The notes beneath the pieces are model-generated. The model saw only the letters and a program-made list of their open reading frames with translations, made no database searches and was not told where the DNA came from. DNA of 64,000 nt from Nitrospirota bacterium (GTDB taxonomy: Bacteria; Nitrospirota; UBA9217), in the NCBI GenBank assembly GCA_020052615.1, contig JAGVOT010000031.1:25708-89707 (forward strand), in the 5' to 3' direction. How positions within the stretch are numbered: the first letter of the stretch is position 1; every line of letters begins with the position of its first letter. Shown here piece by piece: positions 35,424-43,959 of this stretch. Made by a program: the position numbers and the translations under genes.

Positions 35424-36023
35424 ATGGCAATCTATACTATCGCAATAACCGGCGCCAGCGGCGCCCCCTACGGCATGCGCGTGCTCCAGACCCTGATCAA
35501 GGGCGGGCACAATGTGTACCTGACCATTACCGGCGACGGGCTGGCGATCCTGAACGACGAGACGGGAGCGACCCTGAAGGGTTCGGAGACGGACATCCAG
35601 AATGCTCTGGAGAAGCACCTGGAGGCAAAGGAAGGTCAGCTCCGGTATTTCGACGAGGACAACATGTATTCACCCATTGCCAGCGGTTCGGCCAAGGTGG
35701 ACGGCATGGTCGTGGTCCCGTGCTCCATGAAGGCGCTGTCGGCAATAGCGAACGGATTCGCGTCGAACCTCGTTGAACGCGCTGCCGATGTGACCATCAA
35801 GGAAAAAAGGAAGCTGATCATCGTGCCGCGGGAGATGCCGCTTTCCTCGATCCATCTGCGGAACATGCTCTCCCTGTCCGAGATGGGATGCCACATCATC
35901 CCTGCCATGCCGGCATTCTATCACCATCCGAAAAAGCTGCAGGACATGATCGACTTTGTCGCGGGCAGGGTGCTCGACGCGCTGGGGGTGGAGAACGATC
36001 TGTCGCCGAGGTGGGGATTGTAA
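35424..36023 (+). CDS. ubiX: Flavin prenyltransferase UbiX
   Basis: 199 residues of the UbiX/Pad1 family: ITGASGAPYGMRVL (FMN phosphate loop), VVPCSMKALSAIANG, IIVPREMPLSSIHLRNML and PAFYHHPKKLQDMIDFVAGRVLDALG. It attaches dimethylallyl phosphate to FMN to make the prenyl-FMN cofactor of UbiD-type decarboxylases. No ubiD is in the window. GAAAGGA lies before the ATG. Confidence 0.96.
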   Translation: MAIYTIAITGASGAPYGMRVLQTLIKGGHNVYLTITGDGLAILNDETGATLKGSETDIQNALEKHLEAKEGQLRYFDEDNMYSPIASGSAKVDGMVVVPCSMKALSAIANGFASNLVERAADVTIKEKRKLIIVPREMPLSSIHLRNMLSLSEMGCHIIPAMPAFYHHPKKLQDMIDFVAGRVLDALGVENDLSPRWGL

Positions 36024-36030
36024 GTCAATT

Positions 36031-36059
36031 GCGGATTGCGGAATGTAAATTGCGGATCA
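36031..36059. repeat. Family D repeat (TTGCGGATTGCGGA)
   Basis: ATTGCGGATTGCGGAATG and ATTGCGGATC follow ubiX. The same short motif recurs near 39036 (between iscU and tusA), 50409 (between argS and tgt) and inside a coding region at 61969. Confidence 0.55.
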
Positions 36060-36095
36060 ACAAGCTGTTTAAAAAGGAGCCTCGTTAAGCCTCGT

Positions 36096-36171
36096 TCGTC
36101 ATCCCCGTGAAATCGGGGATCCATGAACAGTCTAAAAGTCCGGGTTCCCGCCTACGCGGGAATGACGCATC
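36096..36171. repeat. Family C palindromic repeat (GTCATTCCCGC type)
   Basis: GTCATCCCCGTGAAATCGGGGATCC and GGGTTCCCGCCTACGCGGGAATGACG form a paired-hairpin unit of about 75 bases. This motif type is widespread in intergenic DNA of many Gram-negative genomes. Other copies here are at 46224 and 55733. Confidence 0.7.
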
Positions 36172-36219
36172 AAGAGCGTAAACCATGAAGAAGGTCTGCC
36201 GGCCGGCAGCTTCTTCCGC

Positions 36220-36681
36220 TTATGCGTTGTACTCCGTGCCGCCGCCTTCCCCGAGGTTCTTCATCCAGTTATCAAGCGTCGATTGGTCCTGCTTCGCAAG
36301 GACCTCTTCCTGGACGAAGATGGGCGCGCCGACCCGGATCGCGATGGCGATGGCGTCACTGGGGCGGGAATCGATATGGAACTCCTTGCTGTTGTGGAGA
36401 AGGTACAGGGAGGCGTAGAAGGTATTGTCAATGAGGTCGCTGACGACCACCCGGGCGATCTCGATCTCCAGCCGGTCGAAGATGCTGATCATCAGGTCAT
36501 GGGTGAGGGGGCGGCCGGCCTTTACGTTGCTCATGGCCAGTGCTATGGAATTGCCTTCCGCCGCTCCGATCCAGATGGGCAGGAGCTTCTTCCCGGTCTC
36601 ATCCTTCAGGACGACGATGTAGCTGCTGTTCTTGCTGTCGAACAGCACGGTATTTACGCTCATCTGTATCCACATGGCCAT
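36220..36681 (-). CDS. Bifunctional nuclease family protein (DUF151)
   Basis: 153 residues covering the BFN domain: LPIWIGAAEGNSIALAM, RPLTHDL and the signature SRPSDAIAIAIRVGAPIFV. Plant members have RNase and DNase activity; bacterial members are mostly uncharacterised. Start is uncertain among Met1, Met3 and Met7; AAGGCGG best fits Met3. Cytoplasmic, alone on its strand between repeats and the isc promoter region. Confidence 0.9.
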   Translation of the reverse strand: MAMWIQMSVNTVLFDSKNSSYIVVLKDETGKKLLPIWIGAAEGNSIALAMSNVKAGRPLTHDLMISIFDRLEIEIARVVVSDLIDNTFYASLYLLHNSKEFHIDSRPSDAIAIAIRVGAPIFVQEEVLAKQDQSTLDNWMKNLGEGGGTEYNA

Positions 36682-36849
36682 TTCCGCCTTAAAACTACCA
36701 TACCACAGTATTCCGCCGCAGTAAACCCCGTTATTGCAGAAACTCAGTGAAACATTGCAGGCTGTTCATGAGATAACAAACTGCTGCTTCCCTACCTGAA
36801 TTATACAACAACGGCAGCACGTCGGTCATCGAAGCATGCTGGTTTAAAA

Positions 36850-36882
36850 ATACTTGACAGATTTAGTCAGGTTTGTTATCGT
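36850..36882 (+). promoter_or_regulatory. iscR promoter overlapped by an IscR type-1 operator
   Basis: TTGACA (36854-36859), 17 bases, TATCGT (36877-36882). Bases 36850-36874 match the type-1 IscR consensus ATASYYGACTRWWWYAGTCRRSTAT (as recalled) at 23 of 25 positions, differing only at positions 10 and 24. The operator covers the -35 box, as in autorepressed isc operons. Downstream, GCGAGAC/GTCTCGC (36891-36897, 36905-36911) can form a 7-bp hairpin in the short leader. Confidence 0.8.
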
Positions 36883-36923
36883 AAGTGCATGCGAGACACT
36901 AACGGTCTCGCATAATGTGTGCC

Positions 36924-37403
36924 ATGAAACTGTCGACAAAAGGAAAATACGGTGTACGCGCCCTGTTCGAGATCGCGCGCAACTACGGCAAGGGTCCTCT
37001 GGCCATCAAAGAGATCGCTGAACGCCAGCAGATATCGCTCTCCTATCTTGAGCAGATCCTCCATCGTCTCGGGAAGGCGGGCATCATCGAGAGCGTGCGC
37101 GGACCTCACGGGGGCTACGAACTGGCCCGAAAACCGGTCGAGCTGACGATCGGCGACGTGGTCCGGGCGCTCGAAGGCCCGATCGCCCTGTCCCACTGTC
37201 TGGAACCCGGCGCGACGACGGACGGCTGTTATCAGGCCGAGGACTGCGTTGCCCGGATGGTCTGGAGCAAGGTAGGAGAAAAGATCGAAGAGGCGCTGGA
37301 CAGCATCACCTTCGAACAGCTGCTTCGGCAGTATCACGGGAAGGACCGCGAACATCCCGCGCACCGCAAGAAGCTTGTCGCGGCGGGAAAGGGGGCCTGT
37401 TGA
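36924..37403 (+). CDS. iscR: Fe-S cluster assembly transcriptional regulator IscR (Rrf2 family)
   Basis: 159 residues from the ATG at 36924 (MKLSTKGKYGVRALFEIA, the Rrf2 opening; the ATG at 36915 adds three residues and is less likely). A winged helix is followed by Cys92, Cys102 and Cys108, which match the three cysteine ligands of the [2Fe-2S] cluster. First gene of an iscR-iscS-iscU-tusA operon with a matching operator in front. No Shine-Dalgarno sequence is evident between the leader hairpin and the start codon. Confidence 0.93.
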   Translation: MKLSTKGKYGVRALFEIARNYGKGPLAIKEIAERQQISLSYLEQILHRLGKAGIIESVRGPHGGYELARKPVELTIGDVVRALEGPIALSHCLEPGATTDGCYQAEDCVARMVWSKVGEKIEEALDSITFEQLLRQYHGKDREHPAHRKKLVAAGKGAC

Positions 37404-37405
37404 TC

Positions 37406-38590
37406 ATGCGAAAAGTATATCTCGACCATGCGGCGACCACGCCGGTGCACCCCGAGGTCGTGGAAGCCATGCTGCCCTATTTCACCGCGAAGTTCGGCAA
37501 TCCCTCCAATCTTCACGACATGGGCAGGGAAGCCAAGAACGCCGTAGAGGACGCCCGGGGAAAGACCGCGGCGCTGATCGGCGCCAGACCGGAGGAGATA
37601 TTCTTCACCTCCAGCGGGACGGAGTCCAACAATTTTGCCGTCAAAGGGCTTGCCCATGCCAACAGCCAGAAGGGCAATCATATCATCGTGTCCCAGGTGG
37701 AGCATTTCTCCGTCCTCCATCCGGTGAAGTCCCTGGAAAAGGCCGGGTTCAAGGTCACGCAGATAGCGCCGGACAAGCAGGGGATCATAGATCCCGAGGC
37801 CGTCGCAAAGGCCATCACCAAGGAGACCGTCCTTGTCTCGATCATGCATTCGAACAACGAGATCGGGACCCTGCAGCCCATCGCTGAGATCGGAGCGATA
37901 ACCAAGGCAAAAGGCGTGCTGTTCCACACCGATGCCGTGGCCTCCGTGGGATGGGTCCCCGTGGACGTGCAGGCCCTCGGCGTGGACGCGCTTTCCCTCT
38001 CGGGGCACCAGTTCTACGGCCCCAAGGGGGCTGCCGCGCTGTTCGTCCGCAAAGGGGTCCGGATCAAGCCGCAGATCGAAGGTGGTGTTCAGGAGGACGG
38101 CAGGCGGGGCGGTACCGAGGATGTCCCGGGGATCGTGGGTCTGGGCAAGGCCGCCGAGATCGCGGCGGCGGAGATGCCAAGGCGCGGGAGTTACCTGCTC
38201 CCGCTTCGCGACAAGCTCTTGCAGGGGCTTCAGGAAAAGATCTCCGACCTGATCGTGAACGGTCATCCGACCCGGCGGCTTCCGCACAACGTGAACGTAT
38301 CGTTCCTGTTCGTGGAAGGGGAGTCCATGCTCCTGTTCCTGAACATGGCGGGCATCTACGTGTCCAGCGGGTCGGCCTGCACCTCGCGGTCGCTCAAATC
38401 ATCGCACGTCCTCTCCTGCATCGGGACCGACGCGGCGGCGGCCAACGGCACCCTGCTGATGACGCTCGGCATGGGGACCAGCGCGGAGGATGTGGACTAC
38501 GTGATCGAAAAGCTTCCGCCTATCGTGCAGCGCCTGCGGGAAATGTCTCCACTCTATGAGGATATGATCAAAAACAGGAAAACGACCTGA
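37406..38590 (+). CDS. iscS: Cysteine desulfurase IscS/NifS
   Basis: 394 residues from the ATG at 37406, which follows GGGAAAGGGGG; a TTG six bases earlier is not needed. PLP enzyme with VYLDHAATTPVHPEV, HTDAVASVGWVPVDV, the Schiff-base Lys after SLSGHQFYGPKG and the persulfide Cys in SSGSACTSRSLKSSHV. It supplies sulfur for Fe-S clusters and tRNA thiolation. Two bases separate it from iscR. Confidence 0.95.
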   Translation: MRKVYLDHAATTPVHPEVVEAMLPYFTAKFGNPSNLHDMGREAKNAVEDARGKTAALIGARPEEIFFTSSGTESNNFAVKGLAHANSQKGNHIIVSQVEHFSVLHPVKSLEKAGFKVTQIAPDKQGIIDPEAVAKAITKETVLVSIMHSNNEIGTLQPIAEIGAITKAKGVLFHTDAVASVGWVPVDVQALGVDALSLSGHQFYGPKGAAALFVRKGVRIKPQIEGGVQEDGRRGGTEDVPGIVGLGKAAEIAAAEMPRRGSYLLPLRDKLLQGLQEKISDLIVNGHPTRRLPHNVNVSFLFVEGESMLLFLNMAGIYVSSGSACTSRSLKSSHVLSCIGTDAAAANGTLLMTLGMGTSAEDVDYVIEKLPPIVQRLREMSPLYEDMIKNRKTT

Positions 38591-38600
38591 GGAGGGATCT

Positions 38601-39029
38601 ATGGAACAGTATAGTTCGAAAGTGATGGAGCATTTCGCCCAGCCCCATAATGTGGGCGAGATCGAGAACGCCGACGGTGTCGGCACGGTGGGCAACCCCG
38701 TCTGCGGAGACGTGATGAGGCTCTACATCAAGGTGGAGAACAACGTGATCACCGACGCCAAGTTCAAGACCTTCGGATGCGGTGCGGCCATCGCGACCAG
38801 CAGCATGGTCACGGACCTGGTAAAGGGAAAGACCATCGACGAGGCGCTCAAGATCTCCAACGCGGCGGTCGCCGAGGCCCTCGGCGGTCTGCCGAAAGTG
38901 AAGATGCACTGCTCGGTGCTGGCGGAGGAAGCGCTCAAGTCCGCCCTTGACGATTATTACAAGAAGAAGGGCCTTGCTTCTCCCGTGACGATGCCTGCCG
39001 AGTCCGGTCACGAACACGAGATGGAGTGA
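38601..39029 (+). CDS. iscU: Fe-S cluster scaffold IscU/NifU
   Basis: 142 residues with the three scaffold cysteines Cys35 (NPVCGDVM), Cys60 (FGCGAAIATSS) and Cys104 (KMHCSVLAEEA). The C-terminal tail (GHEHEME) is His/Glu-rich. The LPxVKxHCS motif replaces the LPPVK site of HscA-recognised IscU, fitting the absence of hscAB here. GGAGGG before the ATG. Confidence 0.94.
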   Translation: MEQYSSKVMEHFAQPHNVGEIENADGVGTVGNPVCGDVMRLYIKVENNVITDAKFKTFGCGAAIATSSMVTDLVKGKTIDEALKISNAAVAEALGGLPKVKMHCSVLAEEALKSALDDYYKKKGLASPVTMPAESGHEHEME

Positions 39030-39035
39030 TGACAT

Positions 39036-39061
39036 TGCGGATCGGAATGCGGATTGCGGAG
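39036..39061. repeat. Family D repeat between iscU and tusA
   Basis: TTGCGGATCGGAATGCGGATTGCGGAG fills most of the 50-bp gap. Same motif as at 36031, 50409 and 61969. Confidence 0.5.
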
Positions 39062-39079
39062 TGAACAAGAAATGATACC

Positions 39080-39328
39080 ATGGACGTGAAGGACATACAA
39101 CCGGACGATGTCCTGGACTGCGTGGGCGTCGCCTGTCCCATCCCCATCTTCAAGACCGCGAACAAGATCAAGGAGATGCAGCCGGGCCAGGTGCTGGAAG
39201 TGCAGTCCGACGATGACGGAATAGAGATGGACATGCCTGCCTGGTGCAAGCGGACGGGCAATGAATATCTCGGTCTGCTCAAGGTCGAGGGGACGGACGA
39301 GTATCACGCATTCGTCCGGAAGAAGTAG
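39080..39328 (+). CDS. TusA/SirA family sulfurtransferase
   Basis: 82 residues with the diagnostic CPxP motif (VACPIPIFKT, Cys19). Such proteins carry a persulfide from cysteine desulfurase to acceptors such as the tRNA thiolation or molybdopterin systems. Location right after iscSU supports IscS as its donor. A second Cys (14) precedes the motif. Confidence 0.9.
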   Translation: MDVKDIQPDDVLDCVGVACPIPIFKTANKIKEMQPGQVLEVQSDDDGIEMDMPAWCKRTGNEYLGLLKVEGTDEYHAFVRKK

Positions 39329-39586
39329 CGTGCATTCAAGCAGGAAACCCCGGACAATCCTGGCTTCTTCCCTCACGACACAACGACAGCGTATCAACCA
39401 CAGGCGGCTTCGCCGCGCACGGTTACATACTCGCTAACGAAAATTCCGGATCAAAAACCGTATTTATCCGTGTGTTCCGACAAAGCCGGGACCCGTGGTC
39501 GCCTTTCGGGTTTTCAGGACCGGCAGTGTTTGCCGGGTCTTCACGTTCTCAGGGAAATTTCCGATACAGGGAGGCCATGACCGATC

Positions 39587-40621
39587 ATGAGCGCTGAGCG
39601 ATCCTGGGTAGTGTCCATGCTTATTGTCCTGGGAAGCATGACGGGTCTCTTCCTGCTCCGGAAGCTCCTGTTCGGGATGCTGCACCGGATAACCCGGAAG
39701 ACCGAGACCCGGTTCGACGACCTCCTTGTTGCCGGCCTCCGGATCCCTTCGCTGTTCCTCGTCGTGGTCCTGTCGATGTATATCGGCATCACGATGGCAA
39801 GCCTGCCGGAGGCCTGGTTCGCATACGCCACAAAGGGGATGCATCTTTCGATCATCTTCGCCATTACCATGGGTCTTGCCAATGTGAGCGGCGAGCTGCT
39901 TGCCTATTTTTTGAAACAGGTCGAGCTTCCCATTTCCGCGACGAGCCTCCTCCTTGCCGTGGTCAAGGCCGTGATCTATGTCATCGGCGTTCTGATCATC
40001 CTGAATTACCTGGGTGTTTCCATTGCGCCGCTCATAACCGCTCTCGGCGTCGGCGGCCTGGCCATGGCACTTGCGCTGCAGGATACGCTGTCCAATCTCT
40101 TCGCCGGCATCCATATCATGGCGGAACAGGCCATACGGGTGGGGGACTTTGTCCGGCTCGAGGGCGGCCAGGAAGGCTACGTCCAGGACATCAGCTGGCG
40201 GACGACGCGGATCCGGATGCTTCCCAACAATATGGTGGTCGTTCCGAACAATAAACTATCGCAGAGCATTATTACGAACTACTACCTTCCCGAACAGAAG
40301 ATGGTCCTGCAGGTCCCGGTGAACGTCAGTTATGCCTCGGACCCGGACCATGTCGAGCGCGTATTGCTGGAAGAGGCAAAGAAGGCCCTGGACGAGGTAC
40401 CCGGCATGCTGGCCGATCCCGCTCCATTGGTCAGGCTCCTCCCCGGTTTCGGAGAATCCTCCCTTGCCTTCAGTCTTTTGTGCCATATCCGCGAGATCAC
40501 CGACCAGAATCCCGTCATGGATGAACTGAACAAGCGGATACTCAAACGGTTCAGGCAGGAGGGCATCGAGTTCCCTTATCCTGCGCGCACGGTCTACCTC
40601 AGGGACGAGCGAACGGCTTGA
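39587..40621 (+). CDS. Small-conductance mechanosensitive channel (MscS family)
   Basis: 344 residues: about four N-terminal transmembrane helices, the pore-lining helix with ALGVGGLAMALALQDTLSN, and a cytoplasmic beta domain (VRLEGGQEGYVQDISWRTTR, NNMVVVPNNKLSQS). It releases solutes on hypo-osmotic shock. No Shine-Dalgarno sequence is obvious. The 258-bp spacer upstream shows no other gene. Confidence 0.92.
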   Translation: MSAERSWVVSMLIVLGSMTGLFLLRKLLFGMLHRITRKTETRFDDLLVAGLRIPSLFLVVVLSMYIGITMASLPEAWFAYATKGMHLSIIFAITMGLANVSGELLAYFLKQVELPISATSLLLAVVKAVIYVIGVLIILNYLGVSIAPLITALGVGGLAMALALQDTLSNLFAGIHIMAEQAIRVGDFVRLEGGQEGYVQDISWRTTRIRMLPNNMVVVPNNKLSQSIITNYYLPEQKMVLQVPVNVSYASDPDHVERVLLEEAKKALDEVPGMLADPAPLVRLLPGFGESSLAFSLLCHIREITDQNPVMDELNKRILKRFRQEGIEFPYPARTVYLRDERTA

Positions 40622-40682
40622 TAAATAAGACGTATTCTCATTGACCCCCGTTGTTGGTCCTGTGTCATGGTGCAAATTCCTG

Positions 40683-40711
40683 TTGCTTTTCTTTTCATCG
40701 CTCGGTATTAT
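40683..40711 (+). promoter_or_regulatory. Putative ferredoxin promoter
   Basis: TTGCTT (40683-40688), 17 bases, TATTAT (40706-40711, 5 of 6), 47 bases before the ferredoxin ATG. Confidence 0.4.
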
Positions 40712-40758
40712 GGGCCCTGATTTGAGCTTCAACCCATTTTTTAAGGAGGAATATCTAC

Positions 40759-40944
40759 ATGATCATGGTGAACATCGATCTCGGCAAGTGCGACGGCGAC
40801 GGCACCTGCGCGAACCTCTGCCCGCAGCAGGTCTTCAAGGTCAACGGCGGCAAGGCGGAAGCAGTGAACATGGCCGAGTGCATCAATTGCCAGACCTGCG
40901 TGGAGAACTGCCCGCAGAACGCGATCACCGTCACCGAGATGTAA
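40759..40944 (+). CDS. Small ferredoxin, two Fe-S cluster sites, one with CxxDxxC
   Basis: 61 residues. The C-terminal site is a standard C41-x2-C44-x2-C47-x3-C51-P. The N-terminal site is C11-x2-D14-x2-C17-x3-C21-P, with Asp where the second Cys normally sits, as in Pyrococcus-type ferredoxins. That cluster may be [3Fe-4S], or [4Fe-4S] with an Asp ligand. Strong AAGGAGG before the ATG suggests high expression. Cytoplasmic electron carrier; partners are not indicated by the neighbours. Confidence 0.93.
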   Translation: MIMVNIDLGKCDGDGTCANLCPQQVFKVNGGKAEAVNMAECINCQTCVENCPQNAITVTEM

Positions 40945-40970
40945 TCAGCATCACGGCATCAGCACAATGA

Positions 40971-41004
40971 AAAGGGCCCGGTCATTTGACCGGGCCCTTT
41001 TTCG
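40971..41004. terminator. Bidirectional terminator
   Basis: A perfect 13-bp stem AAAGGGCCCGGTC / GACCGGGCCCTTT (40971-40983, 40988-41000) with an ATTT loop, followed by T-rich sequence on the plus strand and A-rich on the other. It separates the convergent ferredoxin and SPFH genes and probably serves both. Confidence 0.93.
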
Positions 41005-41034
41005 TTGTGAACAGTTCAGCGGAAGCGACTGGTA

Positions 41035-41811
41035 TCAGGCCCTCTCGGCGATCTTCCTGAACGCCGCCATGAGGTCGATGGGGAGGGGGAAGACGATGGT
41101 GGTGTTCTTCTCGGTCCCGATCTCGGTGAGGGTCTGGAGGTAGCGGAGCTGGAGGGCCGTGGGGTCCTTGCTGATGATCGCTGCTGCCTCGCCCAGCTTT
41201 GTGGCCGCCTGGAGCTCTCCTTCGGCGTGGATGATCTTGGCGCGCCGTTCCCGCTCGGCCTGTGCCTGGATGGCGATGGCCCGCTGCATCTCCGCAGGGA
41301 GGTCAACATTCTTGACTTCCACGGCAGTGACTTTTACGCCCCAGGGCTCGGTTTGGAGATCGATGACCTTTTGCAGCTCTGAGTTGATCGCCTCCCGGTT
41401 CGACAAGAGATCATCAAGGGCGTTCTGGCCGAGGATGCTCCGCAGGGTCGTCTGCGAGATCTGGGATGTCGCATAGTAAAAGTCCTCGACCTCGATGATC
41501 GCTTTGCGCGGGTCGATGACCCGGAAGTAGATCACAGCGTTCACTTTCACCGTGACGTTGTCCTTGGTGATCACGTCCTGGCTGGGAACGTCCATGGTGA
41601 CGGTCCTGAGGCCCACGCGGACCATCTTCTGGATGCCCGGCAGAAGGATAATCAACCCCGGGCCTTTCACGCCGCCCTCATCGGGGACCCTCCCGAGGGT
41701 GAAGATGACGCCCCGTTCGTACTGTTTGAGGATCTTCAGCGTGTTGAACAGGAACCATGCCACGATGAAGATGAAAACCATGAAACCGAGTCCGTATGCC
41801 TGATAGCCCAT
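41035..41811 (-). CDS. SPFH/band 7 (stomatin-like) membrane protein
   Basis: 258 residues: one N-terminal transmembrane helix (about 7-25) and an SPFH domain with [31 protein letters not shown] and [15 protein letters not shown], then a helical oligomerisation region. Partner of the NfeD-type protease encoded immediately upstream. Such pairs organise membrane microdomains, and the stomatin is the substrate of the archaeal homologue of the protease. Confidence 0.93.
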   Translation of the reverse strand: MGYQAYGLGFMVFIFIVAWFLFNTLKILKQYERGVIFTLGRVPDEGGVKGPGLIILLPGIQKMVRVGLRTVTMDVPSQDVITKDNVTVKVNAVIYFRVIDPRKAIIEVEDFYYATSQISQTTLRSILGQNALDDLLSNREAINSELQKVIDLQTEPWGVKVTAVEVKNVDLPAEMQRAIAIQAQAERERRAKIIHAEGELQAATKLGEAAAIISKDPTALQLRYLQTLTEIGTEKNTTIVFPLPIDLMAAFRKIAERA

Positions 41812-41885
41812 GTGCCGCCTCCTTATAATAGTTTGTCACAAAGTATGCCGGTGACAAAGGGGAAACCCCGGTTCGCAAACTGCTA

Positions 41886-43235
41886 TTACCCTGTCTTCTT
41901 CACGGTAAGTCTCAACCCGTCAACGGCAACGACCGTGACCTTTTCGCCTTTCGCAATGGGTTCATCGCTCCGGGCGTTCCAGTATTCTCCCCGCAGATGG
42001 ACCTGGCCGTCGGCGCCGATGTCGGTCCGTGCCTCGGCCTGCATGCCGATGAGGCCTTCCTTCCCGGTGTCGACCTTGCTCCTGTGAGCGCGTATTGCCA
42101 CGGTCACGGTGACGATGAACAGGAGGGCAGACGTGGCCACGACGGGGAGGATCACGGCCCAGGATATCCGGAGAGACGGCTCGGGCGTGTCGATCAGCAT
42201 GAGCGAGCCGAACAGCATGGCGACGACGCCCCCGATACCCAGGACCCCGTGGCTGGTGATGAAGGCCTCGGCGATGAAGAGTATGATGGCGAGGATGATG
42301 AGCATGAGCCCCGCGTAGTTGATGGGCAGGGTCTGGAGGGCGTAGAAGGCGAGGATGAGGCAGATGGCGCCCGCCACGCCGGGGAAGATGGCGCCGGGAT
42401 TCGACAGCTCGAAGTAGAGACCGTAGAAGCCCAGGATCATGAGGATGTAGGCGATGTTCGGATTGCTGATGATGCCCAGGAGCTTGTACCGGAAGCCCAT
42501 GGGGTGTTCCTTGACTGTTGCGCCGGCGGTCTTGATCGTCCTTTTGCCGAGGACCACGTCCACGGTCCTGCCGTCGATCCGCTTGACGAGGGTGTCGATG
42601 TCCGGGGCGATCAAGTCAATGACCCCCAGCTTGAGGGCCTCGGTCTCGGTGATGGACACGCTCTTGCGGACCGCCTCCTCCGCCCATTTGGCGTTCCTGC
42701 CGCGCTTCTCGGCGATGCCCCGGATCATGGCGGCAAGGTCGTTGGTCACTTTCTTGGCCATGGTCTTGTCCATCTGTCCCTGCATCTGGACCGGCGAGGC
42801 GGCGCCGATGTGCGTCGTCGGCGCCATGGCCGCGATGTTCGCCGCCAGGGTGATGAACACGCCGGCAGAGGCCGCCCGGCCGCCGCTGGGGGCAACGTAG
42901 ACCACGGTCGGGACCGCCGAGGCCATCATCTTCAGGATGATCTCATTGGTGGAGTCCACGAGCCCGCCGGGCGTATTGAGCTGGATGATGATCGCCTCGG
43001 CATTGTCCTTCGCGGCCGTATCGATGGACTTGATGATGTATTCGGCAACGACCGGCGTGATGGGCGCGTCGATCGTGATCAGCATCACCGAGGGGCCGGC
43101 AGGGGCCGGCGCGGTGGCGGAAGGAAGCGTCTTCACCGCTTTCGGTTTGTCTGCGGACAGGGCAAGTCCCGTCAGTCCCGAGAGGATCAGGAGAAAGGAG
43201 AGAGCGATCGTTATCCAAGCCAGGGTCTTACGCAT
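41886..43235 (-). CDS. NfeD-family membrane-bound serine protease (long form)
   Basis: 449 residues from the ATG at 43235, chosen because it opens a signal peptide (MRKTLAWITIALSFLL). A ClpP-like domain has the nucleophile Ser123 (GGRAASAGVF) and a Lys pair at 161-162 as the general base of the Ser-Lys dyad; NTPGGLVDST supplies the oxyanion loop. Four to five transmembrane helices (about 225-350) and a C-terminal OB-fold NfeD domain follow. Upstream member of the nfeD-stomatin pair. Confidence 0.93.
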   Translation of the reverse strand: MRKTLAWITIALSFLLILSGLTGLALSADKPKAVKTLPSATAPAPAGPSVMLITIDAPITPVVAEYIIKSIDTAAKDNAEAIIIQLNTPGGLVDSTNEIILKMMASAVPTVVYVAPSGGRAASAGVFITLAANIAAMAPTTHIGAASPVQMQGQMDKTMAKKVTNDLAAMIRGIAEKRGRNAKWAEEAVRKSVSITETEALKLGVIDLIAPDIDTLVKRIDGRTVDVVLGKRTIKTAGATVKEHPMGFRYKLLGIISNPNIAYILMILGFYGLYFELSNPGAIFPGVAGAICLILAFYALQTLPINYAGLMLIILAIILFIAEAFITSHGVLGIGGVVAMLFGSLMLIDTPEPSLRISWAVILPVVATSALLFIVTVTVAIRAHRSKVDTGKEGLIGMQAEARTDIGADGQVHLRGEYWNARSDEPIAKGEKVTVVAVDGLRLTVKKTG

Positions 43236-43374
43236 GAGTGCCGGGTTCTCCTGTAATTGATGAGATGAAGAGGATGCGCGGGCGTGATGAAAAAAGTATA
43301 TCCGCATTGAACTCCGCTGTCAAGAAGCCCTTGACTTGACGTTGCTTTTTCTGTAGCATCGGCAAACAGAGACC

Positions 43375-43959
43375 ATGCGGATCACCGGAGGCACAGGCAG
43401 GGGAAGAAGGCTCAAGGTACCGGCGGGGGAGAAGGTCAGGCCCACGTCGGACAAGGTGAAGCAGGCCCTCTTCAACATCCTGGGCGACCGGGTCCCGGGA
43501 TCTTCCTTTCTCGATCTCTTTGCCGGGGCAGGGGGGGTTGGCATCGAGGCCCTGAGCCGCGGCGCTGAACGCGTGGTCTTCGTGGACGGCGACCGGGGAT
43601 CACTGGACGCGGTCAAGCACAACATCGAGCAGGCCGGGTTCGCCGAACGCGCGGAGGCGGTCCTGGCAAAAGCGGAGACCTTCCTCAAGAAGCGTTCGGG
43701 ACCCTACGACATCGTGTTCCTCGATCCGCCTTACTCCCTGGAGATGCTGCCGCTGCTGCAGCTGGTCGCCGCTTCCGGCATGCTCAAGCCCGATGCCATT
43801 GTCATCGCCGAGCATTTCAGAAAACAGCCGTCACCCGCGGCGGCAGGGGAACTGACGCTGGACCGTGAGGCGCGATACGGCGACACGGTGCTGGCGTTCT
43901 ATCGTGAAGGGGTTCGAGGCCAGGAGTCGGAAGTAAGCAGTCAGGAGGAGGAACGATGA
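43375..43959 (+). CDS. rsmD: 16S rRNA (guanine966-N2)-methyltransferase RsmD
   Basis: 194 residues: MRITGGTGRGRRLKVP, the substrate motif RPTSDKVKQALFNIL, SAM site FLDLFAGAGGVGIEALSRG and the catalytic IVFLDPPYS. The last dozen residues (GQESEVSSQEEER) are encoded by a GAGTCGGAAGTAAGCAGTCAGGAG stretch that resembles an intergenic repeat, so the natural C-terminus may have been extended. Overlaps coaD by four bases. Confidence 0.95.
   Translation: MRITGGTGRGRRLKVPAGEKVRPTSDKVKQALFNILGDRVPGSSFLDLFAGAGGVGIEALSRGAERVVFVDGDRGSLDAVKHNIEQAGFAERAEAVLAKAETFLKKRSGPYDIVFLDPPYSLEMLPLLQLVAASGMLKPDAIVIAEHFRKQPSPAAAGELTLDREARYGDTVLAFYREGVRGQESEVSSQEEER

Noticed and set aside
41997..43256. 419-codon plus-strand ORF opposite the NfeD protease
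   Set aside because: Asp/Gly/His/Arg-rich mirror translation with no domain; the minus-strand protein has an intact signal peptide and catalytic dyad.
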